This document shows, piece after piece, positions 24,960-33,076 of a stretch of 53,672 nucleotides of DNA. The translations under genes were made by a program, and so were the position numbers. The notes beneath the pieces were generated by a model that was not told where the DNA came from, searched no databases, and saw nothing but the letters and a program-made list of their open reading frames with translations. The stretch comes from Phycisphaerales bacterium (GTDB lineage Bacteria > Planctomycetota > Phycisphaerae > Phycisphaerales > SM1A02), in the NCBI GenBank assembly GCA_030749435.1, contig JASMKH010000017.1, positions 1 through 53,672 on the forward strand, given 5' to 3'. Numbering within the stretch: the stretch's first letter is position 1; every line of letters starts with the position of its first letter.

Positions 24960-25901
24960 TCACAAGACCTCCGCAGCCATCCGCCGCAACACTCCGTCTC
25001 GCAGCCCGACTTCGCTGACGCTGCACGTCTCTGCGCCGATCCATCGCAGCGTCTGGAGCAGAATCACGGCCCCCGGAACAATCACGTCGGATCGAGACGT
25101 CGAAAGGCCGGTCTCCGCCATCCTGCGGTCAGGGTTCATCGACACGATCGCATCGATCGACCTCCGGACGCTCGCGGCGGACAATGTGGCGCCTCTGACC
25201 GCCTCTGCCGGTGGATTGTGCGGCAACGGCATCCCGAAGTGCGCCAGCATGGCGAGCACCGTCACCGTGCCGCCTGTTGCGATCACCGAACCGACACCTT
25301 CAAGCGTGGGTGCACCCGCTTCTCGCAGATGCCCATCGACCCAATCCTCAAGTTCAAGGCGGGCCCGCAACGTCATGCCCCCACGCATTGAAAAACGATC
25401 GGCACATCGCACCGCGCCCATCGGCATGCTCACTACTCGCTTGGCGCACCTTCCCTGCCCGAGCACCATCTCGGTGCTTCCGCCACCGACATCAACCATC
25501 ACGCTGCACTCGCCATCCGTCAGCCCGGCAGCAACCGCATCCCAGACCAAGAGCGCCTCCTCCTCGCCTGTGACCACCTGCAGTTCGACGCCGCATGCCT
25601 CTGAGATCGCCGTCTGCAATGCCGATGCGTCGGCTGCTTCCCGCACACCGCTCGTTCCGATCGCGCGGACGCGGTCAGCCCCAAGCGAGCGCGCGGAAGC
25701 ACACGCCTCGGCGACACATTCCACCACGTGGGCAATGGCCGTAGCGCCGAGTACAGCACCACCTTCGCTCGAAGGGAACTGCGAAGGGACTCGACGTCTT
25801 TCCACGATCCGAATCGACCCATCGGGCATCAGGGTGGCAACGGAGAGTTTGACGCTCTGCGTTCCGACATCGATGGCTGCGAGCCGCATGCCCTTCATCA
25901 T
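24960..25901 (-). CDS. ppx: Ppx/GppA exopolyphosphatase-family phosphatase
   Basis: 313 aa ASKHA-fold protein. Phosphate-1 loop AAIDVGTQSVKL (8-19, with Q where N/S is usual), phosphate-2 VMVDVGGGSTEM (~138-149) and the adenosine-type loop IATGGTV (~208-214) are present, with GEEEA between. Length matches the short Ppx/GppA forms that lack the HD-like C-terminal domain. Members remove terminal phosphates from polyphosphate or convert pppGpp to ppGpp; the two cannot be separated here. In-frame ATGs at 25901, 25898 and 25889 are all possible starts. No polyphosphate kinase is nearby. Confidence 0.88.
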   Translation of the reverse strand: MMKGMRLAAIDVGTQSVKLSVATLMPDGSIRIVERRRVPSQFPSSEGGAVLGATAIAHVVECVAEACASARSLGADRVRAIGTSGVREAADASALQTAISEACGVELQVVTGEEEALLVWDAVAAGLTDGECSVMVDVGGGSTEMVLGQGRCAKRVVSMPMGAVRCADRFSMRGGMTLRARLELEDWVDGHLREAGAPTLEGVGSVIATGGTVTVLAMLAHFGMPLPHNPPAEAVRGATLSAASVRRSIDAIVSMNPDRRMAETGLSTSRSDVIVPGAVILLQTLRWIGAETCSVSEVGLRDGVLRRMAAEVL

Positions 25902-25975
25902 CGTGCATGCCGGCCCCGGCCGCCATACGACTGGCCGCTCCCAGTTCGAGCGAGCGGTGGACTAGGACCTGCCCG

Positions 25976-26037
25976 CCGGAGCCCCCCCGGAAGCCCCCCC
26001 CGGAAGCCCCCCCCGGAAAGCCCCCCGGGAAGCGCCC
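25976..26037 (-). repeat. G-run tandem repeat with G-quadruplex potential
   Basis: On the minus strand, five runs of 6-8 G are separated by short CTTCC/CTTTCC linkers (unit roughly GGAAGCCCCCCCC on the plus strand, imperfectly repeated). The tract lies 75-136 nt upstream of the ppx start on the ppx coding strand and about 110 nt before greA. It satisfies simple G-quadruplex spacing rules; folding is inference. Confidence 0.75.
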
Positions 26038-26062
26038 CAAAGCACGATTCTCGGGTGATGGG

Positions 26063-26091
26063 TTGACGAGCGGCCTCCTTGACGCCACACT
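26063..26091 (+). promoter_or_regulatory. Candidate greA promoter
   Basis: TTGACG (26063-26068), a 17-nt spacer and CACACT (26086-26091) form a weak sigma-70-type pair. A second TTGACG is at 26079-26084. The predicted start near 26098 would place the transcript 5' end directly before the hairpin at 26102. Confidence 0.4.
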
Positions 26092-26101
26092 CGGCACCAC
26101 G

Positions 26102-26132
26102 CGTCCCGGTTGAGCCGGGACGACCCTTTTTT
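26102..26132 (+). terminator. Intrinsic-terminator-like hairpin in the greA leader
   Basis: A perfect 8-bp stem (26102-26109 CGTCCCGG with 26115-26122 CCGGGACG) has a 5-nt loop and is followed by ACCC and six T. It ends 13 nt before the greA ATG, with the Shine-Dalgarno TTGGAG at 26131-26136 immediately after the T-run. No plus-strand gene ends just upstream (the nearest stops at 24943), so it probably acts inside the greA transcript as an attenuator. Confidence 0.75.
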
Positions 26133-26145
26133 GGAGCCCCTTCCG

Positions 26146-26613
26146 ATGGAATACATCACAGCCGAAGAGAAGGACCTGCTCGAAGCTGAACTGGCGAGTC
26201 GCCATCAGGCCGACTCTCAGATTACCGAGCGCATCGCCAAGGCGCGTGAACTCGGTGACCTCAAGGAGAACGCCGAGTACCACGCAGCCCGCGAGGACAA
26301 GGCGATGAACCAGGCGAAGATCAAGATGATCGAGGAGAAGCTCGCCTCCGCAGTGGTGGCCGATCCTGCAGACACACCGGACGGCATGGTCTTCCTCGGG
26401 AGTACGGTGAAGTTGCGCGACACGGACACTGAAGACGAGGAGCTCTACAAACTTGTCGGTGAGAGCAGCGGCCGCTTCGACATGGACTACCTCGAAGTGA
26501 CGAGCGGATCCAACCTCGGGCAGTGCCTGTTCAAGGCCAAAGTCGGTGAGACGATCAGAGTGGATCTGCCGCAGGGAGAACGCTCCTTTGAGATCGTCGA
26601 GATCGTGGACTGA
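26146..26613 (+). CDS. greA: Transcription elongation factor GreA
   Basis: 155 aa, typical length. The N-terminal coiled coil carries the catalytic tip in GDLKENAEYHAARED (acidic D/E that enter the RNA polymerase secondary channel), and the C-terminal FKBP-like domain ends LPQGERSFEIVEI. GreA stimulates transcript cleavage by backtracked RNA polymerase. ATG at 26146 has TTGGAG about 9 nt upstream; a longer frame from 26110 would run through the leader hairpin. The ytoQ gene follows by 5 nt. Confidence 0.97.
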   Translation: MEYITAEEKDLLEAELASRHQADSQITERIAKARELGDLKENAEYHAAREDKAMNQAKIKMIEEKLASAVVADPADTPDGMVFLGSTVKLRDTDTEDEELYKLVGESSGRFDMDYLEVTSGSNLGQCLFKAKVGETIRVDLPQGERSFEIVEIVD

Positions 26614-26618
26614 CCGGC

Positions 26619-27077
26619 GTGCCGTTCACCGTCTATCTGGCCGGAGAGATTCACTCGTCCTGGCGCGAGACGATCGCGAGCGGCGTCCACAGTCTTGATC
26701 TGGACGTGGATCTTGTCTCGCCCGTCACGATTCACGAAGACAGCGATGCATGCGGCGCCGCCATCCTCGGCGAACAGCCCACTCCATTCTGGAATGACCG
26801 AGTCGGGGCTGGCATCAATGCCATCAGAACTCGGTCCGCCATTGCATCGGCGGATCTCGTCATCGCACGCTTCGGGGAGAAGTACCGGCAGTGGAACGCA
26901 GCATTTGACGCCGGCCTGGCGGTCGCCGCAGGAGTGCCGCTGATCACGCTCCACGATGAGCAACTCGACCACGCCCTCAAGGAAGTCGATGCCGCGGCAC
27001 AGGCCGTCTGCCGCGACCCGGATGAGGCCGTGCAGATCCTCGACTACGTCCTCTCGGGTCGCCTTCGCAAGGCGTGA
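26619..27077 (+). CDS. ytoQ: YtoQ family protein
   Basis: 152 aa with GTG start 5 nt after greA. The sequence MPFTVYLAGEIHSSW, then INAIRTRSAIASADLVIARF and GEKYRQWNAAFDAG, is the conserved YtoQ pattern. These proteins are related in fold to nucleoside 2-deoxyribosyltransferases (YLAGEI resembles the YLAGP opening, with acidic residues in the pocket), but no activity has been established for the family as far as I know. Likely cytoplasmic and co-transcribed with greA. Convergent with the deiminase gene 15 nt away. Confidence 0.88.
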   Translation: MPFTVYLAGEIHSSWRETIASGVHSLDLDVDLVSPVTIHEDSDACGAAILGEQPTPFWNDRVGAGINAIRTRSAIASADLVIARFGEKYRQWNAAFDAGLAVAAGVPLITLHDEQLDHALKEVDAAAQAVCRDPDEAVQILDYVLSGRLRKA

Positions 27078-27092
27078 GGTGGAATCCGGAAG

Positions 27093-28718
27093 TCAGCCCT
27101 GGAAGTAGCCGAGTACCAGAAGCATGTCGTCGACGCCAACGACACCGTCGCCATCGAGATCCGCAGGACACGGAGGCGCGCAGGGGCCCCACGCTCCAAC
27201 GATGAGCAGGATGTCATTGACGCCACACACCCCGTCGCCATCGACATCACCCGGCACGGCAGTGCCCTCGATCGTGAACACCCCGCTGGTGTCTCCACCC
27301 ACATTCCCGTCACCGTCGCGGCCGAGCACGCGGAGTCGCCCGTTCTCGGTGGCAACGTCGGGCACCGTCCAGTTGAATGCTCCATCATCGGCGGTTTCGC
27401 TCGCCACAGTGGACCAGGAGTTTCCTCCGTCGACCGACAACTCGATGTCGACATTCACAACATCAAACTCATCGTCGTCGGAGATCCACGACACCGGAAC
27501 AATGTCGCCGGGGTTGAACTGACCGCCGCTGGGTGATCGAACGCAGGTCGTTGGATTCACTCCCCCGGCGTGGGCCGGCATGTGCATGCAGATGCAGTGC
27601 ATGACGCCTGCGGAATACGCGAGATTGTCGCAGGTGATCTGAACGACCTGACGATCTGGCATGGCCGCCTGGACGGCATTGAGCGCCTGCGTGTCGTACG
27701 TGTCCGAAATCTCCGAGTACTTCGGCAGCAGCACGAGATCATTGCACAGCACCATGTTCGTGTATGTCCAGTGCGTCCATCCGGAATCGAAGGCAGGTGT
27801 GCGCACTACGGTCCAGCCGAGCGCCTGGTAGAACGCCGCGGCTCCGTCACAGATCTGATCCTGCGTACTGCCGCTGTCACTGGGCCAATCGCTGATGATG
27901 ATCGACATGTCGTCGAAGATCTGCATCCACATGTCGATGTGCTGCGTCGAGTCGACCGAGGTCGGGAACGCATCGTGGATGTACGTCTCGACGTTCTGAT
28001 AGTCGCGCCAGACGCCAACGATCTGCGCCTCACTCATGCCCGGGTTCTCATTCAGGATCAGTTCGGTGGCAGCTGCGACGCCGATCGAGTTCAAGTGGTA
28101 GTTGCCACCGCCGTGCACCAGATCGTGTTCGTAGTAGGCGTGCCCTACCGTGTTCTTGAAATACGATGAGTAATCGTCGTCGTTGGGCCGCGGCCTGTTG
28201 TAGACATGATCCACGATGGCACGGCAGTCTCCCTCGAAGACATAGCGCGGGCCATAGTCCCGAATCCAGATCGTATCCGTGTTTCGAACGACGGTATGCA
28301 CCCGGTTCATGTCGGCGCCGTAGCTGGAGAGCGTCGATGTCACCGTATTGGCTTCGCTGTTGCTGTCGCAGGCAATGAAGACGTCAGCATCACCCAGGGT
28401 CGTGATCTGCACCGCCATCTGGCGAACGATGTTTGTGTAAGAACTGCCCCCCTCCCACGCAAGCAGGATGCCGGCCATTGGCTCGTACTCACTGGCGGCG
28501 CGAACCGGCCCGACGGGTGGAGGGGTCGCGATGCGGCCCGCTCCGAGCGGATACCGCTCAATCCATGAGGCTTCGATCGGCGTCAGTGAACGCGGGACGG
28601 CCACGCCTTCCGGGAACTGCAGCGAGCCGTTCTGGAGGACCGGTGCATCTGCGATCACGCTCGCTCCGCCGCCGAGCAATACGGCTGCCGCCAGAAGGCC
28701 AAGTCTCCGGCCATTCAT
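27093..28718 (-). CDS. Secreted peptidylarginine/agmatine deiminase-family protein with dockerin-like tail
   Basis: 541 aa from the ATG at 28718 (AGGAGG 7 nt upstream). A signal peptide (RRLGLLAAAVLLGGGASVIA) precedes a Porphyromonas-type peptidylarginine deiminase domain (~75-390). Candidate catalytic residues are D154 in WIRDYGPRY, H260 and D262 in STQHIDMWM, and the nucleophile C375 in GVMHCICM. A fibronectin/Ig-like domain (~400-480, ELSVDGGNSWSTVASE) and two EF-hand-like loops (DVDGDGVCGVND, DLDGDGVVGVDD) end the protein. The family converts guanidino groups to ureido groups; whether this one acts on peptidyl-arginine, free arginine or agmatine is not visible. Confidence 0.88.
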   Translation of the reverse strand: MNGRRLGLLAAAVLLGGGASVIADAPVLQNGSLQFPEGVAVPRSLTPIEASWIERYPLGAGRIATPPPVGPVRAASEYEPMAGILLAWEGGSSYTNIVRQMAVQITTLGDADVFIACDSNSEANTVTSTLSSYGADMNRVHTVVRNTDTIWIRDYGPRYVFEGDCRAIVDHVYNRPRPNDDDYSSYFKNTVGHAYYEHDLVHGGGNYHLNSIGVAAATELILNENPGMSEAQIVGVWRDYQNVETYIHDAFPTSVDSTQHIDMWMQIFDDMSIIISDWPSDSGSTQDQICDGAAAFYQALGWTVVRTPAFDSGWTHWTYTNMVLCNDLVLLPKYSEISDTYDTQALNAVQAAMPDRQVVQITCDNLAYSAGVMHCICMHMPAHAGGVNPTTCVRSPSGGQFNPGDIVPVSWISDDDEFDVVNVDIELSVDGGNSWSTVASETADDGAFNWTVPDVATENGRLRVLGRDGDGNVGGDTSGVFTIEGTAVPGDVDGDGVCGVNDILLIVGAWGPCAPPCPADLDGDGVVGVDDMLLVLGYFQG

Positions 28719-28849
28719 CACAAACTCCTCCTGATCTCCTCGCCCACAGGACAGACTGTCATACGACACCAAGATGCCACCGGATGCAAGGGTTCAGCCA
28801 CGGATTCCCCCCTTTGAAGCGAGAATCCGGGCGAATCCCCACCACAGGA

Positions 28850-30679
28850 TCAAGCCTCGCCCCAGGCCGCGATCGCTTCCAGGAAGGCCGCGCCGTACTC
28901 GGCCAGCTTCCGATCACCCACGCCCTTGATTTCGAGCATGGCCTCGGCGGAGCTCGGGCGCCTGGCCGCCATGTCTCGAAGTGAGGCGTCGCCGAAGACG
29001 ACGAAGGCAGGAACCCCACGCTCGACCGCCATCGCACGCCTCAGTTGCCGCAGGTGTTCAAACAGACCGCGGTCCACGCCCTCCCACGATGCCTCCTCGC
29101 CTGCGGCCCCCCGCACGGGTCGCTTCGGCGGCGCCATCAGGGCCACCTCCACGTCGCCTCGCATCAACGCGACGCCAGACTCCGTCAAATGCAGCACCGG
29201 GTATTCGCCCGACGAGCGGCGCAGGAACTCCAGATGCACAAGTTGCCACACGAGTTCAGTCAGTTCGCCCTTCGAGAATCGCGCAAGCAACTTGAAGACG
29301 GACAATTCGTCGTGGCCGCGCCGCACGATCTGATCCATGCCGGTTCCCCGAAGTACATCCACGATGTACCCGGCACCATACCGCTGCCCTGTCCGCGCGA
29401 CCGCCGAGAGTATCTTCCGTGCGATCGTCGTGCTGTCTTCGATCACGGAAACCTCGCCAAGACATACATCACAGGCCCCGCACCCGGAGGCTGCGCGGGG
29501 TTGCCCGAAGTGCCGCCCAAGCGTTTCGCGGCGACACTGCGCGGTTGCGCAGTAGGACTGCATCGCCTCCAACATCTCGCGGCGGAACGGCAGCAGCGAT
29601 TCGTCCTCGGAACGCTCTTGCAACTTCCGCCACCGAGCCACATCGCCGCCCGAGAAGAGAAGTACGCACTCGGCTGGAAGTCCATCTCGACCCGCTCGCC
29701 CGGTTTCCTGCTGATATCGCTCCAGACTGTCAGGCATAGAGGCATGGACGATGCATCGGACATCGGAGCGGTCAATGCCCATTCCGAAAGCGACGGTGGC
29801 GGCAACGACATCGACACGCTCTGCTGCAAAGTCGTCCTGGACGCCAGACCGCTTCTGCTGGTCCAGTCCAGCGTGATATGCCGCCGCAGAGAAGCCGGCG
29901 GACTTCAGTGACCGCGCCATGGTCTCGGTCTGCTTCCGAGTCGCGCAGTACACAATCGCAGCCTGACCGGGGTGGCGAGCAAGCGCCTCAACAACCTGGC
30001 GTGTGACATCGGTTCGCGGTGTGACGCGGTACGTGAGGTTCGCGCGGTCGATGTTCCCGACCAACACCAGAGGATCCCGAAGCCCCAGTTGGGTGAGAAT
30101 GTCGGATCGGACCCGCGTGGTCGCCGTCGCGGTGCACGCGTGCATTGAGGCATCGGGAAGCCAAGCTCGAACTTCTGCGAGCCGGCGATACTCGGGCCTG
30201 AAGTCATGCCCCCACTGGCTGATGCAGTGCGCCTCGTCGATCGCGATCCAACGGGGTCCGAGTTGCTGAAGCACATGCAGGAATCCCGGCATGAGCAGCC
30301 GCTCGGGCGTCACGTAGAGGAGCCGCAACGAGCCCCGCCCGGCCGCCCGCAGGACCTCCTGTTGGTCGCCTCTGTCCATGTCACCGTGCAGGCACGCAGC
30401 AGCAGCACCCACCTGTTGAAGACCGTCCACCTGGTCTCGCATCAGGGCAATCAGGGGGGACACGACTACCGCCAGTCCTCCCGCCACCAGCGGCGGCCCC
30501 TGGTAGCAGAGCGACTTGCCGCCACCGGTCGGAAGGACGATGAGGGAGTCTCGACCATCCAAGGCCGCGTCAATCGCCTCCCGCTGCATCGGGAGAAGCG
30601 AGTCCCACCCCCACACGTGCCTCACCACGTCTGAGACCCGGTCGAGGGTCCCGTCACCAACGTCGCTGCATCCCTGCAT
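28850..30679 (-). CDS. recQ: ATP-dependent DNA helicase RecQ
   Basis: 609 aa from the ATG at 30679. SF2 helicase motifs: I LPTGGGKSLCYQ (~53), II IDEAHCISQWGHDFRPEY (~147), III TATATT, V VAATVAFGMGIDRSDVR and VI QETGRAGRDG. The RecQ-Ct zinc site follows (C residues in SYCATAQCRR and GCGACDVC), then a winged helix and a C-terminal HRDC domain (~525-605, LRDMAARRPSSAEAMLEIKGVG). Domain order matches E. coli RecQ. It unwinds recombination intermediates and stalled forks. TACCCT lies 7 nt before the ATG; divergent from the MFS-pheA pair. Confidence 0.96.
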   Translation of the reverse strand: MQGCSDVGDGTLDRVSDVVRHVWGWDSLLPMQREAIDAALDGRDSLIVLPTGGGKSLCYQGPPLVAGGLAVVVSPLIALMRDQVDGLQQVGAAAACLHGDMDRGDQQEVLRAAGRGSLRLLYVTPERLLMPGFLHVLQQLGPRWIAIDEAHCISQWGHDFRPEYRRLAEVRAWLPDASMHACTATATTRVRSDILTQLGLRDPLVLVGNIDRANLTYRVTPRTDVTRQVVEALARHPGQAAIVYCATRKQTETMARSLKSAGFSAAAYHAGLDQQKRSGVQDDFAAERVDVVAATVAFGMGIDRSDVRCIVHASMPDSLERYQQETGRAGRDGLPAECVLLFSGGDVARWRKLQERSEDESLLPFRREMLEAMQSYCATAQCRRETLGRHFGQPRAASGCGACDVCLGEVSVIEDSTTIARKILSAVARTGQRYGAGYIVDVLRGTGMDQIVRRGHDELSVFKLLARFSKGELTELVWQLVHLEFLRRSSGEYPVLHLTESGVALMRGDVEVALMAPPKRPVRGAAGEEASWEGVDRGLFEHLRQLRRAMAVERGVPAFVVFGDASLRDMAARRPSSAEAMLEIKGVGDRKLAEYGAAFLEAIAAWGEA

Positions 30680-30692
30680 GCTGGCTAGGGTA
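30680..30692 (-). promoter_or_regulatory. -10-like element, leaderless type
   Basis: Minus-strand TACCCT (30692-30687) ends 7 nt before the recQ ATG. Confidence 0.45.
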
Positions 30693-30786
30693 TCGTGGCC
30701 ACGAGGGCCAATCCGGGCATGAGGAAGGAGACCTGGCCATCGCTGCAAACTCACCATCGGTTCCGAGGCGGGCGTGGGCTGTCACC

Positions 30787-31965
30787 GTGCTGGCACTCGT
30801 CCTGTGCCTGGTCAACTACCTGGATCGCGTGGTGATTTCATTCGCCATCGAGCCCATCAAGAAGGACTTCGGCCTCACCAACACATCGTTCGGTCTGGCG
30901 ATTTCGTGCTTCGCCCTGGGTGCCCTGTTCGTGAACGGCCTGAGCGGCGTTCTTCTCGATCGTTTCGGTGTACGAGTCATCTGGACCATCGGGCTCTTCG
31001 TCTGGTCCGCAGCCATGGCTGTTTTGGGGATGGCGGAACTCTGGGCGTTGTTTCTCGTGGCACGTTTCGTGCTGGGGCTCGGCGAAGGCGTCAACTTCCC
31101 GGCGATGAATCGGGCGGTCGCCGATTGGATGCCCCCTCGACTGGCTGGTCGCGGCGTCGGGATCATGGTGGTCGGCGTCCCGGCCGCATTGCTGCTGGGC
31201 GGACCACTGCTGTCTCATCTCATTGCCTGGATTGACTGGCGGCATGCCTTCATCGTGCTCGCCATCGGCAGTGCCACACTGGGTATCGCACTGCAGATCA
31301 TCTACCGGGCTCCAGATACGGCATCCTCATCGTCAGCGAACCGGCTCACATGGTGGCGACTCCTTCGCAATCCGACGCTGCTGGCCACCTCGTGGTCTTT
31401 CTTCGCATTCGGCTACGTGCTCTGGTTCGGTATCACGTGGATACCGGGCTACTTCGAGCAGACCTGGCACATGGATCTGACGACGATCGGCTGGTTCAGC
31501 ACGGCCCCTTGGGGTCTGGCATGTGTCTTCATCCCGCTCGTTGGCTGGTACTCGGACCGGCGTATGGTGAAGACCGGGAGCATTCGCACCGCCCGCGTGC
31601 GGCCAATCTGGGTGTTCCAACTGCTCGGGGCGGCGTGCTTCGCGCCGTTGATCTTCACCCACTCACAGACGATCGCCATCCTCATGATCTCGCTGGGTGT
31701 CGGCTTCTCAATGGCCGCCAACGCGCCGTACTACTCGATCTGCACGGACCTGTTTCGAGACAACGCCGGAGCGGCAACGGGCGTCATGGTGACATTCTTC
31801 TCGATCTCCGGTCTGGTAACGCCCCTGCTCACAGGATGGCTGACGGATGCCTTCGGTGGATTCCAGGCGGCATTCGTCGCGCTCGCCATCTTCGTCGCGA
31901 CCGGAGCGATGGGTATGCTCTTGTTCGCCCGTCCGGACGGACCGGCGCAGGAGTCCGGTCCATGA
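30787..31965 (+). CDS. MFS transporter, anion:cation symporter type
   Basis: 392 aa from the GTG at 30787. TM1 contains VNYLDRVVISFAI, the NYxDR signature of the ACS family (sugar acids, organic anions, aromatic acids), followed by LSGVLLDRFGVR (motif A) and RFVLGLGEGVNFPAMNR. About 12 helices. The start is uncertain: coding-like sequence continues upstream to a CTG at 30733 (…AANSPSVPRRAWAVTV), which would complete the cytoplasmic N-terminus, and GAGGAAGGAG at 30721-30730 is the only good ribosome-binding sequence. The stop overlaps the pheA start by 4 bp, so transport may relate to aromatic or keto-acid metabolism (inference). Confidence 0.85.
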   Translation: MLALVLCLVNYLDRVVISFAIEPIKKDFGLTNTSFGLAISCFALGALFVNGLSGVLLDRFGVRVIWTIGLFVWSAAMAVLGMAELWALFLVARFVLGLGEGVNFPAMNRAVADWMPPRLAGRGVGIMVVGVPAALLLGGPLLSHLIAWIDWRHAFIVLAIGSATLGIALQIIYRAPDTASSSSANRLTWWRLLRNPTLLATSWSFFAFGYVLWFGITWIPGYFEQTWHMDLTTIGWFSTAPWGLACVFIPLVGWYSDRRMVKTGSIRTARVRPIWVFQLLGAACFAPLIFTHSQTIAILMISLGVGFSMAANAPYYSICTDLFRDNAGAATGVMVTFFSISGLVTPLLTGWLTDAFGGFQAAFVALAIFVATGAMGMLLFARPDGPAQESGP

Positions 31966-33044
31966 GCGAGCCTGAGAGCCTCGAAACGCTTCGAAGTCGG
32001 ATCGACACGCTCGACGCCGCCCTGGTCAAACTGCTCAGCGAGCGAGCTGAAGTGGTCGAGGAAGTGGGTCGTGTCAAGCGAGGGGACGACACGCCCGTCT
32101 ATGCCCCGCACCGAGAGCGGGCGGTCATCGACCGGATCCGGTCGATGAACCCGGGCCCCTTGTCGGGCAGAACCCTTGAGGCCATCTGGCGTGAGCTCAT
32201 GTCGGGGAGTTTCGGCCTTGAGCAAGGTCTTCGAATCTCCTACCTCGGGCCGCCCGGATCATTCAGCCACGTCGCCGCGACCCGCCACTTCGGAAGTTCG
32301 GTTGAGGTTGCCGAGTCCCAGGACATTGACGCTGTGTTTCGCGAGGTCATTGCAGGCACCGCACACTACGGTCTGGTGCCGTGGGAGAACTCCATCGTCG
32401 GAGGCATTACCGATACGCTCGATGCCTTTGTGGAGTACGAAGTTGGGGTATGCGCCGAGTCGCTCATTGAGGTGTCCCACTGTCTGCTGGCCAACTGCAG
32501 CCGCGAGGATATCTCGCGTATCGGCTCGAAACCTCAGGTTCTTGGCCAGTGCCGCAAGTGGCTCCAGCGGCACTTCCCGGGGGCCGAGTTGTTCCCAACC
32601 GCGTCGTCTGCCGCCGGTGTGGAAGTTGCCTCAAAGGAGCACGGAACCGCAGCCATTGGATCGCGGCTCGCAGCATCGATCTACAACGTGAACGTGGTTG
32701 CTGAACGCGTTGGAGACAAGCCCGACAATGTCACGCGTTTCCTGGTGCTGGGAAGGCAACGCCCCGAACCGACCGGCCTTGACCGAACCTCCATCATGTT
32801 CGTGACGAAACACGCTCCGGGCGCGCTTGTTGACGTACTGGCGGTGTTCCGAGAAGCGGGCATCAACCTGAGTCACATCGACAAACGACCCAGCGGACGG
32901 GTGAACTGGGAGTACACCTTTTTCATCGATGCCGACGCGCATCGCGACGAATCCCACATGGCCAGGGCCATCGACCAGGCATCTGATCACTGTGTCCTCC
33001 TGAGGGTTCTGGGCTCATATCCCATCGCTGAGGGTGTGCTCTGA
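31962..33044 (+). CDS. pheA: Bifunctional chorismate mutase/prephenate dehydratase (P-protein)
   Basis: 360 aa, ATG overlapping the MFS stop (ATGA). The AroQ-type chorismate mutase domain (~5-85, LRSRIDTLDAALVKLLSERAE, then RE..VIDRI) is followed by prephenate dehydratase (~90-270: YLGPPGSFSH, VPWENSIVGGI, and the catalytic-site TRF in DNVTRFLVLG). An ACT domain (~280-358) has GALVDVLAVF and the Phe-binding DKRPS in place of ESRPS. It turns chorismate into phenylpyruvate and is typically inhibited by phenylalanine through the ACT domain. The frame is open far upstream through the MFS gene in another phase, but family alignment fixes the start at 31962. Confidence 0.95.
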   Translation: MSEPESLETLRSRIDTLDAALVKLLSERAEVVEEVGRVKRGDDTPVYAPHRERAVIDRIRSMNPGPLSGRTLEAIWRELMSGSFGLEQGLRISYLGPPGSFSHVAATRHFGSSVEVAESQDIDAVFREVIAGTAHYGLVPWENSIVGGITDTLDAFVEYEVGVCAESLIEVSHCLLANCSREDISRIGSKPQVLGQCRKWLQRHFPGAELFPTASSAAGVEVASKEHGTAAIGSRLAASIYNVNVVAERVGDKPDNVTRFLVLGRQRPEPTGLDRTSIMFVTKHAPGALVDVLAVFREAGINLSHIDKRPSGRVNWEYTFFIDADAHRDESHMARAIDQASDHCVLLRVLGSYPIAEGVL

Positions 33045-33076
33045 CGCACTGTCTCGGGTACCTTGGGCCTCGGATC

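Noticed and set aside
31350-33044. A 564-residue fusion protein ending in pheA
   Set aside because: The first 204 codons are the MFS gene read in another frame; P-protein family alignment and the ATGA overlap fix the start at 31962.
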